Below the pieces are notes generated by a model, which ran no database searches, was not told the DNA's origin, and saw nothing but the letters and a program-made list of their open reading frames with translations. From assembly GCA_034670405.1 (NCBI GenBank), contig JAXDDX010000012.1, forward strand, positions 4,424,501 to 4,488,500: DNA of 64,000 nt, given 5' to 3'. The position numbers and the translations under genes were made by a program. Positions 1 to 12,786 of the stretch are shown one piece after another (position 1 is the stretch's first letter; each line of letters begins with the position of its first letter). This DNA comes from Hoplostethus atlanticus. Its lineage: Eukaryota > Chordata > Actinopteri > Trachichthyiformes > Trachichthyidae.

Positions 1-18
1 CTCTCTGTCTGTCTGTCT

Positions 19-46
19 CACACACACACACACACACACACACACA
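19..46. repeat. (CA)14 microsatellite, preceded by TCTG units
   Basis: The repeat touches the start of the window. Sequence before it is (TCTG)n, so it is a compound array that may continue upstream. Confidence 0.95.
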
Positions 47-783
47 ACCCCATTATAGCATTCATTTTATGAGCTTTGCAAGTACATGGGAGCGGGGTAT
101 GGGAAGAAGGAGGGAGGTGGGATGGGAGGAATTATAGTGAACAAGTGGAGAGATGAACGAGTTGAGGGGAGAAGAGGTGGTTAAGAAATTCATTTTATGC
201 ATTACGTGGAACAATATGGGGTCACCCTCCCATAGACACTAAGCCCCTGAATCTCTCTCCATGTCCCCCGCCTATTGTCTGTCCACTGCTGAGACAGCAT
301 GTAGCCCTCCAAAAGGAAATGGCAGGGAATTAAAAAGAATTAGGAAAGAGTTGGAGTGGGAATTGGAGGTGATAAGAAATGAAAGTTTACATACAGTACA
401 ACTATTTTCAAAGCTGTTCACTGACAAAGGGATGAGCGAAAGTGGCTCTGGCATCACGGAGGTGGATATGCATCCAAATCATTCCGGACGATCAATTGAT
501 GCATAAGGATGTAAGATTATCTAACATTAACTTGATATTTCATTACATTTCCAAAGAACTGCAATACCTAGAACTTGAGGTTGGTGTTAGAAAAACTTCC
601 ACCCAAAAGTTTGTCGATGTCATGTAAGGTGTCTGTGTTTACTATCGGTGTTTTCCTGCAAGCCGACTTCTCCATGTCAGAGCAGAGGAGACAGAGGCTG
701 CATCAGCTACACTACAGAATGTGTGTGGGATGCCGAACACAGTCTTGTCTTGACCTGCGCGGGTGAATCAGTCTTGACGTGCG

Positions 784-805
784 CACACACACACACACAC
801 ACACA
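784..805. repeat. (CA)11 microsatellite
   Basis: Uninterrupted CA repeat followed by a loose CA-rich stretch to about 845. Confidence 0.9.
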
Positions 806-1454
806 TATGCCCACCACCACAATCACATACACATACACACATACATTTCTCATTCAAAGCTATTTTTGCAGCCATCCCAGCGATAATGAATTCCAAGCAT
901 TTCTAATCAGGCCCAGATGATCCCAGCCTTATGATTAGCAACTGCTCGCGTGGTAGTTGCCTCCTCCTCACAGCGCTGACCACAGGCTCTCTATTAGTAA
1001 TCACCAGTGTTTACTATGTTTACAAGGGCAAAAGCCGCCACGTTCTGTCATTTACATGCTATTCACACCTTTAGCTTTTGCATATATATGAGTCCATTTC
1101 CTTGCCTCAGCCTTCAATGACTGCTCTTAGGCAGAGTTATGACTTGCCTCAATGAATGGCAATCAGTAGGAGTTGAATCTAGAAGCAGGAGTTGGAAGTG
1201 GTGGTGGAAGTGGCGTGAAGAAGAAGTTTGTTGACAAATTTTAGATAGGAGAGATCACATAAGTTTTTTGAGAGATTTTCAGATTTTGTTCAGTCAGTGA
1301 AAAATGAGTTTAGGATCTGTTAGATTGAAGAATGTTGATGTTTTGCAGTTTGTAGTTTGTAGTAAATGGATTATGAAAGACTTAAATAAAGATTAAAACA
1401 TGAGAAATGTAACATGTGAAGTATGTTATTTGAATACATACGTACATACATTCA

Positions 1455-1660
1455 TTCACTGTACCTGCTTTTCCCCTTTCAGGGTCACGGGGGTCTGAAG
1501 CCTGTTCCAGCAAACTCCCTGGACATACTTCGCCAGTCCACCACAATCACCCACGTTCACATCTCATGGGTAATTTAGAGTCTCCCACCCAGCTGGCCGG
1601 CATGTCTTTGGAGTGTGAAAGAAAACCCACGCCAACATGGTGAGAACATGCTAAGTACAT
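1455..1660 (+). mobile_element. Old copy of a widespread fish interspersed repeat
   Basis: Ordered landmarks: CTGCTTTTCCCCTTTCAGGGTCACGGGGGTCTG, CCTGTTCCAGC, CGCCAGTCCACCAC, GGTAATTTAGAGTC, GCATGTCTTTGGAGTGTGA, GAAAACCCACGCCAACATGGTGAGAACATGC. This order matches a very common fish repeat (GGTCGCGGGG...CAATTTAGAGTC...GTCTTTGGACTGTGGG...AAACCCACGC...GAGAACATGC), usually linked to LINE 3' regions. About 200 bases, diverged, no coding content. Confidence 0.6.
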
Positions 1661-4526
1661 TATTAGCCAGTGGAGATGGATTCATAGCGAACCCCCAATG
1701 GTCTCTGCCCAAAGATTGGCTTTTTACACACTCTGCTCTGCTTTCACACTGATATCACCTGTCACCATCCACTCAACTACTGTGCAGATTGTAATTACCC
1801 TCCTTTTTGCATTAAAGACCCTGTAAGGTACAGAGAGGGACTCTATATGTCTATATGTCTATATGTCAGCATCACTACCAGCCCTATCCATACTCCTTTA
1901 TCCCATGTATCCACCCCCTTCTCTTCCTTTCTCTGCTACGTAATAATTGTAAATGTCTACGTGTCTGGTTGACATCCCCTTATGGATTCCTGCTCTCCAT
2001 CTCAAGCATAACCTTCAAAAATGTTGCCGCTCCTTGTGCCGCTGCAAATCCCGGCCACTCCAAGACCTGTGCACCACCACTAATAACACTGCGTTGACCC
2101 CAGTCCATCATCGCCAAGGATCCCACTATGACCATCAGCAACCTTTATAACCTCACTTTGCCATGACCATGATCCAGAAGATTTACAACATCTATCATAT
2201 CCAGTCTTTTCTCACCAGGGAATTCAGCTAAACTCCTTGTCTAAGCCCTGGTCATTTCCTGACTACACCCCCTGTTGGCTCGACTCCCTCTGTGCTCTCT
2301 GTTGGCTCTGCAACGCAGTCCACCTTACTAAATTTCTTCAAGTCACGCTAGTGCTGACATACAATGATGCAAGAGGTACAATGACAACTGAACCCCCTTC
2401 CTCCAGGCTACAATTCACTCCTATACTCCAGATCAAGGTTTGAAAGCTCTGTAGTTAATAAGTGCTCAGCATTCTCTTTCCTGTGGCGACCTGACTATCA
2501 GTCTACTCAGTCGAGGCTATGCTCCCTCCTGGGTGCTCAGTAGGGAAATGTTACCACCAAGACAGCAAGACAGCAGACTCACTCCCTGTTATCTGTTGTA
2601 TAACAAAAACTGGCTACACTTCATCCCGAGTTTGTTCACCCCTCCTCCTACCCCTCTTACAACTAAATCTAAAACAGAAGAAAAACTACCCTTCCTCTCT
2701 TTCTGTTGCTGGACTACTTTCAGTAGTTGTTGCCCCTTGTACTCTTTCTATTGCTAGTCCCCTGGACTCCTGGTCACGACTATTCACCTATTGTACTTGT
2801 TTTGGTAAGGCACTCTCACAGTGTTGGCAAAAGACCCAAAATGTAATTGTAAGTATGACCTCATGCACCTCCTCCCCTCTCCCCTTCCCGCTCCACCAAC
2901 TCTCTCTCTCTGTGGGGGAGGATTGTGAATTTGTAAGTGACAGGCAGACTGGCAGGCTTATTCACATGCACACAGAGAAGTCAAATGGTGCATCAGATAG
3001 CAGGGGTCCTACTTTCCTACTGTCTGTCCAAGCATCTTCTACTATCTCATGACTGCTGCATGTGCATTGAATTTGTAGGCCTTTATTTTATGCGGAGTAA
3101 ACACATGATATAGTATGTGTGTATTATGTATATTTATGTACATGACACAAGACAAAACCGCATGCGTGCAAACATCAAGACTGGCTATATAAGCGGCTAT
3201 GACAACAGTTATTTGAAAATCCGTTGTTTAAAGTGGACCGTCAGGCGGGAAATATTTTTCTCTCACATTTTATACAATTATATCACTCCACAGTAAAGGC
3301 TGCAGGGCAGCTTATTTCCCAAATGTTAACCAGGATTACGTTAGGAATCCCCTTACCACTGTCAAGTCAAAGGTGTGTATTTGCTCTTGTGTGTGTGTGT
3401 TTGTTTGTATATGTGTCTGTGTGTGTGTGTGTGCACATGCCATAGGAGAATCAAACTGACTTAAATAAGAGAAGGCATTCGCATCCATCCCTGTCTCTAT
3501 CCATCGCTGGAGATGACAGGCAAAACGCTGACACCGCCCTCTTCTCAGATTGAATTTAGGAAATAATATATTCCCCGTTTTAATATAAGTGTTAAATCAT
3601 GTGCGAATAAGCTGCACTCCTTCACTCCTGTGCTCTCTCGCTCTGCTTCTCTGGATCGATGGGTGGGTGGATGGATAGATGAACGGAGAGGTTGAAAGTG
3701 ATTTGATACAAACAATTCTCTCTCTCTCGGAAACTGAAAGTTTGTATCTTCTTCTGCAAACATTGCTTTTTTTCCTCCCTCCCTGACGTCCCTTGTCTAA
3801 CCCTTTAACAAAGGTAAAACCAGGGCAGCAGCTCTGGGTTGATAATATCTTGTCTGCTTTGCCGCCGGTCAAATTGACACCCTAGTGTTTAATTTGTTGG
3901 ACATATACTTGTTGCTTCGGCATTGGATCATTTATCATAATTCCCATATGGTGTGAAAATATGACAAAGAAAAATCGAGAAATAGTGCATGATAGACATA
4001 ACCAAGGCTTTGAGACTTGAGCCTTCGCTGGGAGCTTAGGAACAGGATGTGGTGAAATTCCAAAATCAATTAATTTGACAACACATATTAATGTTCTGTA
4101 CCTCTGGAGTTGTGATCCGGAGGCCAAATGAAAATGGCCCCTTTCAGTAATGTGTCAGATTTTAATTCTTTCCCTGTAGGGATTATTTTCTTCTTGGTAT
4201 TGGCACTGACTCTAGAGTAATCACATAAACACACACACACACCCACAGCAGAGTGAATTTGAGTAATCACATTCACACACACACACAAACCACCAAACAC
4301 ACAATACATACACACAAACAAATTCTTAGTAATTTTCTTTCCGTCTTTGTGATAATTAGTGCAGGCGGTACAGTTCAGCAGAGAGACGGAGACGTGACGT
4401 GGTCTTACCTGGTCTTCATCCCTCTCAGTAGAGCTCATGGAGACATTAACTACAGCAGAGGACAAAGAGAGATGGGGAGAGAACCCAACTTACTCACTGA
4501 GCTGAACACACTAAATGAAAAGCACT

Positions 4527-4527
<1 letters not shown>
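1661..4527. other. Non-coding stretch, nothing recognised
   Basis: Mixed single-copy-looking DNA. A 177-codon frame at 2519-3052 (+) has Ser/Thr/Pro-rich, low-complexity composition, no domain and no splice context, so I do not call it a gene. A small tandem TATATGTC repeat is at 1848-1867. Confidence 0.5.

Positions 4528-4568
<41 letters not shown>
4528..4568. repeat. (GT)20 microsatellite
   Basis: Uninterrupted GT repeat. Confidence 0.95.
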
Positions 4569-4569
<1 letters not shown>

Positions 4570-6784
4570 ATACATATAACCCATGAGTGCGAATGTGAGT
4601 GCATGTAACCTCTGTGTGTTTCAAAGAGAGAGGCGGAGAGAGAACGGCACTGAAAATAATTTTAATCCAAGACTCTCAAACTTTAAACGCAATAAATTAT
4701 ATTCTGTTTACGTATCTCCGTGCTGAGCAGCGCGGCTGTCAGACATGAGATCCACTATGAGTGATCTGAGGCGTTTGAATTCTCATATTTCAACTCCTTC
4801 CATCTAAATGCCAAGCGGTGACTGAGCGTCTCCTCCACGCCGCTAACAACACATATGTTTTGCAAGAAATGCGTCTGCCCTTGTGTACGCTGACTGCACT
4901 TCACACTTGAACAACATTCTATCTCCAGGTTTTTAAAATAAAAATAGAGATGGTTAAATCTCTGCAAATGTCAGTTTTAATGTTATTATTTATTTATTTA
5001 TATATATATATTTTTACATATGCCACAAAGCATTTTCTTTGATATTGAAATCAGCTCCCCCATGGTATGCCGAAAAATAACAGCAGCATCAACAACCTTT
5101 TCACAGAGTATGACATGAAGATCTATGTCCCTGTGTTGGCTGTAACCTCTGCTTGGATGCATGCATTTCATTAGACTCATATGTAGCCATAAGTGATACA
5201 TAGTATTATAGATGATTTATAACTATAAGGGTGGAATAAAAATACCCAGTGGTGTTTGTACCAACCAGCCAATCTTTCCAAGCTGTTCACTCTCTTTCGC
5301 TCTCTCACTTTCTCCATCTTGGTTTATTAGAAAACAGTTGAGGAATTGTTTAGTAAAATGGTTTTGTATGTGTTTGTGTGTATAAAATGAATGAGACTTA
5401 AGAAGCATTTATCAGTATTAGTCTTTCATCAGCAGACCAGAAGAGGCCTTTAATATCAGTGAGAGTCATCCCCTACTTTTTCCATCTTCATTTTTTACCC
5501 AGCCCTTCCCTGATCCGCTCCACTCCACTTTCCACAGGCTGTTTTCATCAAAGAAGCTCAATAATCAGCAACCCCCCCCTCATCATCTCAGGCCTGAGAC
5601 CACTCATTAGCTTGACCTTGCCTGTCTGTGTGTGTGTGTGTGGGACTCAGTCAAGCAAGCAAACATGATGTGATGATGGATGGATCTTCTGTTATAAACA
5701 CCAAGTTGTGAGCTGGGATGTAAACGTAGGGTAGACCCACCTCAGCTCAACCTCCTTGGTACTTGCAGAATAGTGTTTACCCACCTATTCAGATAAATGA
5801 ATAGTATTCATAATAACATTGTGATCTCCTGCAAACTTATTCTGAAGGTGGTCGGGGGGTGGTCGGTTTATGTGGATTATGTGGATTATCACAAACAGTA
5901 TGGAACTGATGTAAATTGTATGGAGATAGGGTGATATAAATGAATGCTCTCCTGAAAATAGAATTGATTTTTGTTATATTTTGGAGGTGGTTTGGTTTTT
6001 AACTATTAATAATTGTCTTTACTTGTTACTTGTTTTACTTGTGTTTTTAATTGGAGTTTACCCACCATGTTATTTACCACTACATCACTGGTTGGGAGTT
6101 CGGGTGGCAAGGCGGAGCTGAATAAAGTCCTGTTGCCTGCTGTCTCTCCACATAGTTTTAACCAAAGTGGAGCATGTTCTTGAGAACTGTGGCACTCAGC
6201 CTTTTATGCACCTTTTTACTACTTGATCTCCGGCGAGACAATGGGGTGGGAGAGAAATGCCAGACAGTCATATCTCACCTTTCTTAGAGGCCTGAGAAAA
6301 TCGAGGGTGGTGTTTAATCTGATCCTGATGTGTCAGTACAGTTGACGGCTAAAGGGGACTCTGTAAGAGGCTTTATTCCTGCTGTGGATCTGTCTTCTTA
6401 GAGGGATTTTTCTAAAGGCAAAAGAAAGACAGAAAGAGAGTCTTTGCAAGCTTGTTGTCTGGCAGAAATTCCCTTTCCTGGCTTGTAGAAAAAGAACATC
6501 AGCACTTGTTTTTACTGCCAAAAAGATACAGAGCACATACGCACACCTGCTGCATGTACCGACCGACCTGAACACATGCAAATCGCACGCTCACCAATAC
6601 ACTCACTCCTCCTTCCCTTGTTGTTTTGTGCCTCCAACCTCTTCTCTCCTTGTGAAATGCAGGGGATCAAGTCCACTTTGTTTATCATTTGTTAAGTGAA
6701 ACATTCGGTCGAGGCTTGGGGGTCAGTGGAGACATTCATCTTCTGCTGGACACCTACTCTGCTTGTCAGCTTTAGCAGTGGGGG

Positions 6785-6785
<1 letters not shown>
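4569..6785. other. Non-coding stretch apart from the 5816 repeat
   Basis: AT-rich, with a TATATATA patch near 5000 and a short TG run at 5627-5641. No coding or RNA gene seen. Confidence 0.5.
5816..5892 (+). repeat. Short dispersed repeat, copy 1
   Basis: GTGATCTCCTGCAAACTTAT, CTGAAGGTGG, a G-rich stretch, then TTATGTGGATTATGTGGATTATCACA. Matches 8616-8690 in the same orientation with minor changes in the G-rich middle. Family unknown. Confidence 0.6.
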
Positions 6786-6825
<40 letters not shown>

Positions 6826-6946
6826 CGAGTGTGCATGTCTTCATGTGTATATGCTTCTGTGTATGTGTATGTTTTTTGTATGTGTGTGCCTGTCTGTGCA
6901 TCTATGTGCATCTATACATTTATATATGTGGATGTGAACGCATGTA

Positions 6947-6997
<51 letters not shown>

Positions 6998-7175
6998 CTC
7001 AGGCCTAGCTAGGGGAGCCGTTACAGGCTGGGTGACAGATTGTCGAGACAATTGCTTTTAACAAGCTGGAGGGAAAGTGGGGCAAAAATACTAATGTCTC
7101 ACCTCACCGATCCATTCCACCTCAATACATATTTTCTTTCGCCCTCTATAATTTATAAGTGGATGCTTCGCCCCG

Positions 7176-7220
<45 letters not shown>

Positions 7221-7236
7221 ACACACACACACACAC
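6786..7236. repeat. Microsatellite cluster: (TG)n, (TG)n, (CA)n
   Basis: TG runs at 6786-6819 and 6949-6995, with TG-rich DNA between, then CA runs with one T interruption at 7180-7236. The ORFs on both strands (Cys-Val and His-Thr runs) come from these repeats. Confidence 0.95.
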
Positions 7237-7431
7237 CAGGAGCAGCAGCAGCAGCAGGTGGGGAGAATCTGGCTACTTCATCTGTTTTTGTCATTTACAG
7301 CTTTTGTTTTGGTAAAGTAAATGCCAAGAGCCTGGGGGAGACACACACTCGCATCTGGATTTAGAAATTAGGTGTGTGTGTGGTTATTTGCATGCTAATG
7401 AACCCCAAGCCAATGTGACCTGCTTCAATAT

Positions 7432-7436
<5 letters not shown>

Positions 7437-7477
<41 letters not shown>
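7437..7477. repeat. (AG)20 microsatellite
   Basis: Uninterrupted AG repeat. Confidence 0.95.
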
Positions 7478-9684
7478 CAGTTTCTATAACAAATAGACTG
7501 TGAGGAAGACCGTGAGAGTATTTTCTCTTTTGTTCTACCTGGCAAAACAGGGAAATGAAACATTGACCGCAGAATCATGTTTTTCATTTCAACTCAAGCA
7601 GTGGCATGCCAACACTGAACAGGCCTTAAAACATTTACTGGACACCACACAAGATAAATACATAGAAAAGGATCAACAATGTGGGAAGACTGAGATTCGA
7701 CCTATGGACTCAGTTAGTTTCAGACATCAACAATTTATTTTAAAAGCTATGCTTCTGAGTTGTCTCATCGTTCTCCAATATAAAAGAGCTTTCTTGTGGA
7801 ATCCATAGAGCTGCTATTAACTACTTGTTCTTAAGAAAATATATATATATATTTTAATCATATCATAGATTTTCCCAGATTTTCAGTATCCTGCAGACAG
7901 TTAACAGTGAAAGGGCAGCTGATGAACAGAATCACACAATAATTGCCGTGTAGTGGCTCCGGTAAAGAGACCAATGGAGCTTATTCAGGGTACCATTAGG
8001 GGAAAAAGCAATAAAATAGCACTTATTAGAATGCCAATGTAAAACTGAAATCCAGGGCGGAGCTCATTTGGGGCATTATTAAAAGCCATAAATTGACCTG
8101 TAATTATCTGTTCCCGTTCTTTGACGAGCACTTGGCAACGTGTTCACTGTGGAGGCAATTACCAAGAAGTTATTCTTAGTGCCAAGAAAGACCGATATTC
8201 AATGTGCGGTTGCTAGGAGATTTACAGCAAAAACTTCCACTGTGGCTGAAAGTGACATTTAGTCATTTTAACAGATGATTTTTAGAAGGACCAAATTAAA
8301 TGCTATCTTTGCACTGTCCTGCATTGAATCATTTTTCAAAAGCCCTGTAGTTGTGCTATCTATTTGGCAGCAGATGAAGTGATTTCGAAGTGGATTTGTT
8401 ATTTGGGTAGAAAGAAAAGTGTAATGTAGGCTACCTTTAAAGTGATGAATCTCTTTCTAAATAGGGAAAGAGGAGATGGAGTTTATGGGAACACCTGTGG
8501 CAATCAGCAACAGCTACAAGTGTCCTGGGGCCAGCTTCACATAGACACAAATTTGCAATATCTCATAATTTCCAGTGGAATATGTGCAGTGCAGGCAAAA
8601 CTATGACTGTGGTGAATCGTGATCTCCTGCAAACTTATACTGAAGGTGGTGGTGGTGGTGGGTTATGTGGATTATGTGGATTATCACACACTGGTGTATG
8701 AAACCTGGCAACCTGCTCCTCTACAAACCTGTTGCTGCGAGGTGGAGGGTGCTGTATTGTAATGTACTGGGTGGCTGACAATTACCTAACTAACTTTACA
8801 ATGAGTGGATTATTATGAATAATGTTGAGCTCCAAAATAACTTATCAGTCGGGGGCAGAAAACTGGAAGAAGAGAACAGAAAGAAAGCACAATGTTTGGT
8901 GCATTTATTATTAGCTGATGTCATGTTGATGTTTGTTTGCTGTCATATCATATAGTAAGAGAGCTTGTGAGTACATCAGTAGGCCTACATTGAACCGCCA
9001 GAGCCAACTACCTTGACAACATTGCATTAGCTAGATGGAGTTGGAAAAAGAAAATCCTCTTCTAGGTACAGTTAAACCAAAAAAATATCTTATCTGTATG
9101 AAAATTGCATATGGGTTTTCATGAATGACCCATTTCTTGTCGGCTGTCCTTCTGGAGCACTATGGAAATATTTTGTTGATGGATGATGGAGCCAAACAGC
9201 CCCAACCAACAGTGAAACTGGTGAGTCCAAATACTTTCTAGCTCTACATATTTTTATGTCTGCCTTTATTGGCCAATGATGGAAAAAATAACTCACCAAA
9301 TAAAAATGCAGTGCTTCAATGCTATTTCTAAGGTCAAGGGCAGTTCAAATAATATTTTTGAAAGTAAACAAGTGTTTCCTACAGTTAGGAGCCAGATAAC
9401 TAAAACTCTAAGCTGCTATGCATCGCCTGACACTGACATTTATCCATTAATGACTAGTGTGGGGGTGTGGATAAACCTATCTGGCGTTGCTGGACCCTAC
9501 GGCTCTGATTTCCAATCTTTATCTCCTAATCCTCTACCTGTAAGACTTCTGGGCAGGGCTCCTGCTGAACCGGCATTGTGGCAAAATGTGTGTGTGTGGG
9601 TGGGTGTAGTATTAATCCATAAATTAATAATACCAGAGGCTTTTTCTGTTCTTCTTTTTCTTTCCATTTCTTTCTCTCTGTCTT
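7478..9684. other. Non-coding, partly complex DNA; possible conserved non-coding segment at 7960-8260
   Basis: Apart from the 8616 repeat there is no mobile-element signature. The 7960-8260 part is complex and free of simple repeats, with ATTA/TAATTA-type motifs, as many vertebrate conserved elements are. Conservation cannot be judged from one sequence. Confidence 0.3.
8616..8692 (+). repeat. Short dispersed repeat, copy 2
   Basis: Same ordered blocks as 5816-5892, here with GGTGGTGGTGGTGG in the middle. The flanks outside this stretch do not match convincingly, so it is a small shared module and not a segmental duplication. Confidence 0.6.
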
Positions 9685-9778
<94 letters not shown>

Positions 9779-9868
9779 TTGAGTCACCATAACAGTCCTT
9801 AGACATCCATTGATCTGCAGGACTTGGTTTTCAAATCAGGGCCTCTGCTGGTCAAAAATGTAAATGTG

Positions 9869-9917
<49 letters not shown>

Positions 9918-9919
9918 GT
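9685..9919. repeat. Compound (TC)n(CA)39 followed by (TG)n in opposite sense
   Basis: (TC)8 to 9700, then (CA)39 at 9700-9777, the longest uninterrupted dinucleotide run in the window. About 90 bases later comes (TG)n at 9871-9919, a partial inverted repeat of the first. Confidence 0.95.
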
Positions 9920-10044
9920 ATGCACATGCATATGTATGTGACAGGATCAAAGGAGGAGGGACAGAAATGATAATCCTTCGGTAACAAAACTCTCTAATCA
10001 TTTATGCATGGATTAAAATTGTACATCTGCTGTAATGTTGCAGC

Positions 10045-10046
<2 letters not shown>

Positions 10047-10098
<52 letters not shown>
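10047..10098. repeat. (AG)26 microsatellite
   Basis: Uninterrupted AG repeat ending at GTCTGAT. Confidence 0.95.
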
Positions 10099-10100
<2 letters not shown>

Positions 10101-10672
10101 TGATATTGTTAATGTATGGATTAATTTTAAGCATAGTAGCTAACACGCTGCTGAGAAGATAACCAACTTCAAAGACCAAAGAAACTCCCAATAAGAACAG
10201 CGTAGGGTCTTAAATTACAACTTCAAACAGCTCTCCTAAGTCCTACTATTCATGAGAGGTTGTCAGCTATGTTGAGCTTCAACATATAAGTATGTAACAT
10301 AACTTTTTATCAAAAGTACCTTACAGTACTATCAGTGGGAGATTGCAGTATGCCTGCTCAATGAAGCTTCTTTGGTTAAATAAAAGTTTTAAAAACAAAT
10401 GTGCTCATATGGTGTGTTATGTACTCTAGATTGACTTTTCTTCTTTCCATCAACATCTTGAGAGTTATTGGAAAATATGAAAAAAAAACACCTTATAATT
10501 ATTTCCTGTGGTCTCACTCTCGCTATGCTGTGTTATTGCAGATCAGCAGGCATGTGAGGACTTTTGGTGAGAAGCAGTCATTTTCTCTGATCAGATTTCA
10601 GCTGATCTATAGTGCGAGGAAATATAAATATGCATGACACCGACACTTGCAGCATTCAAGGATCATTAGAGA

Positions 10673-10673
<1 letters not shown>

Positions 10674-10731
<58 letters not shown>

Positions 10732-10736
10732 TGTGT
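10674..10736. repeat. (TG)n microsatellite with one interruption
   Basis: TG repeat with a single TA unit near 10725. Confidence 0.95.
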
Positions 10737-12781
10737 ATCCATGGATGTTCATTCCACTAACACTGAAACATCTATCTCGCTGACACTGCTTTGAACTGGT
10801 AAATGTTGACAATTTGATAGAAATGCATATTTGCATCTGTCCTAGTGATCATCCATCCAGGTTAGTGTCACATCTGGATGATTTCTGTGTCTTTGGTTTT
10901 TCTTTCTTGACAGACTATAGGTTTTCCACAGTAAGAAAGGAAATTTCACCATACAACAAGTGCATTGCTTTAAAGAATTAAAAGAAATATCCAATTGGCC
11001 TCTAGAAAAAATAGCACTATGTCAGCAAATGTGTTTATTTTTGTGAAGGTGTGACCTACTAATAATGTTACTCTGGAAACAATACACAAATCTATATCCA
11101 GCTTTGTTTGCGTCATGTTTCATTCTTGACTCGTTGACAAATTAATTGCACCTCTGGTTAAGCTTGTTACATTATTAATCACACTCCGTAAAGCACTTAT
11201 GAACTGTGCAATAGCATTTATTGACTTCTGAGCATGTGTTCCATTTTGTTGGTCATGATGATGAAAGCTCAGTGGGGGAACACTTACTGTGAGCTTGAAT
11301 GACCATTACATCAAAATATGTCCCTTTTCTGCCTCTAAGAGCTCCAGAAACTTCCACAGAGACAGCATTCCTCTGCCATCTCTGTACCAGCTAGATAGAT
11401 AAGAGAGTTCACCTCAACCACTGTCGTACTCACTCTCGAACAGCGGTGGCTGAACAGCAGGGAGGGGAGGGACATACAGAAGGAAGGGGAGTAATAAAGA
11501 AAACAAGGAGAGCTAGTGGGTAGGAACAAGAGATTGAATTTGAATGTTGGAGGGAAGACACCGGCGAGGAGGATAGAGCGTACAGGAAAACGGAGGTGTG
11601 TGTAAGGATGGTTAAAAGAGATGAAGGCACAGGAGGGAGTGTGTGTTGTGAATAGGGAAATGGGAGGGAAGGGGGCGAAGGGGGCCCAAAATACCAAAGT
11701 GCTGACTCCGCCGTTTCACTTATCAGTCGGAGCTGTTCCAGGCCCCATCTCTGACGAATGCACTCATGTATACACACACATGCACAAGCGCGAACACACA
11801 CACACACATTCACAAACAAGGTAAATACATGGAAAAGCATACACACTGCATACACACACCACTCCTCACACATGAGTCTCCGCACAGGTGGGCAAAATTA
11901 GAAAGTTCTCAGAAGACATCTATAACCACACTAAGGAGTGGCAAAGTTGTCGGTTGAGCGTTTGGTGGAGCCTTATTAAATCAATTCATGAGAAGAGGAA
12001 AACATGTGTCTCTCCCACACTGACGTTGGCACAAATGACACATGATTTTCCAGGAGATATTGATATGTGTCATATTTACTCTGCTGGTTGAGTAGATTGA
12101 GCTAGGCAGATCTGATGACTTCTGAAGAGATGAGGCTCCAGAACAGCGTGGGCTCAGAGAGAGAGAGAGTGGAGGGGTGACTAATACATGTTTGATCCTT
12201 CAATACCGATACAACACTGGTATTCAAGAGCAGGTCACCAGCATTGGACAGGACTACATCCTAGCTACAGGTACAGTATTGATTATTGTCATCCATAGCA
12301 CGCTCACTGAATCCAGGTTGAGTGGAAGAAGCGGGAGAACAGGATGACATCTTGTTGCTACAACTTGGAAGCGTTCATGTGTTTAACGTCCACATCCACA
12401 ATATATTTTATTCATGTAATGATATTCTCCTGTGACGCAGCACCGGTTAGAGGAGCCTACTACTTCAGAAACACCATGTTTTAGACACACCAGAAAGAAA
12501 AAGTGTGGACTTAAAAGACTCGATGTATAATTCTGACAAAAATGATGATGTGGGTTATATTTGCGTATCTAAAACACTGATTATAATGCTGGAGGAGGGA
12601 GATGCCGTCTACATGTGCCTTCTCTCAGGCTGTGGGTGTTATGATAACGATGATAATCATACCATCCTCAGTGGTCTCCTGCTCTGCACAATGTGACATT
12701 CACAACCATCATTCTCTAAAATAATTGTGTTGTGTCTGCCATTCGTCAATTAGCTTCCATTTGCTTCCATTAGTCCCATTT
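10737..12781. other. Non-coding stretch
   Basis: No convincing exon. The reverse ORFs at 11335-11885 are Ser/Pro/Leu-rich translations of a purine-rich plus strand (11460-11700). CA-rich sequence is at 11771-11815. Confidence 0.5.
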
Positions 12782-12786
12782 GGTCC
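12782..12786. repeat. Left 5-bp target-site duplication (GGTCC) of the solo LTR
   Basis: GGTCC immediately precedes the TG terminus at 12787 and is matched exactly by the five bases after 13437. Confidence 0.85.

Noticed and set aside
2519-3052. 177-codon ORF on the plus strand
   Set aside because: Ser/Thr/Pro-rich, unlike any family I know, with no start context or splice sites. Random ORFs of this size are expected in C/T-rich DNA.
9276-9782. 168-codon ORF on the plus strand
   Set aside because: The last third is Ser-Leu and His-Thr repeats from (TC)n(CA)n, and the rest has no domain, exon borders or CpG promoter.
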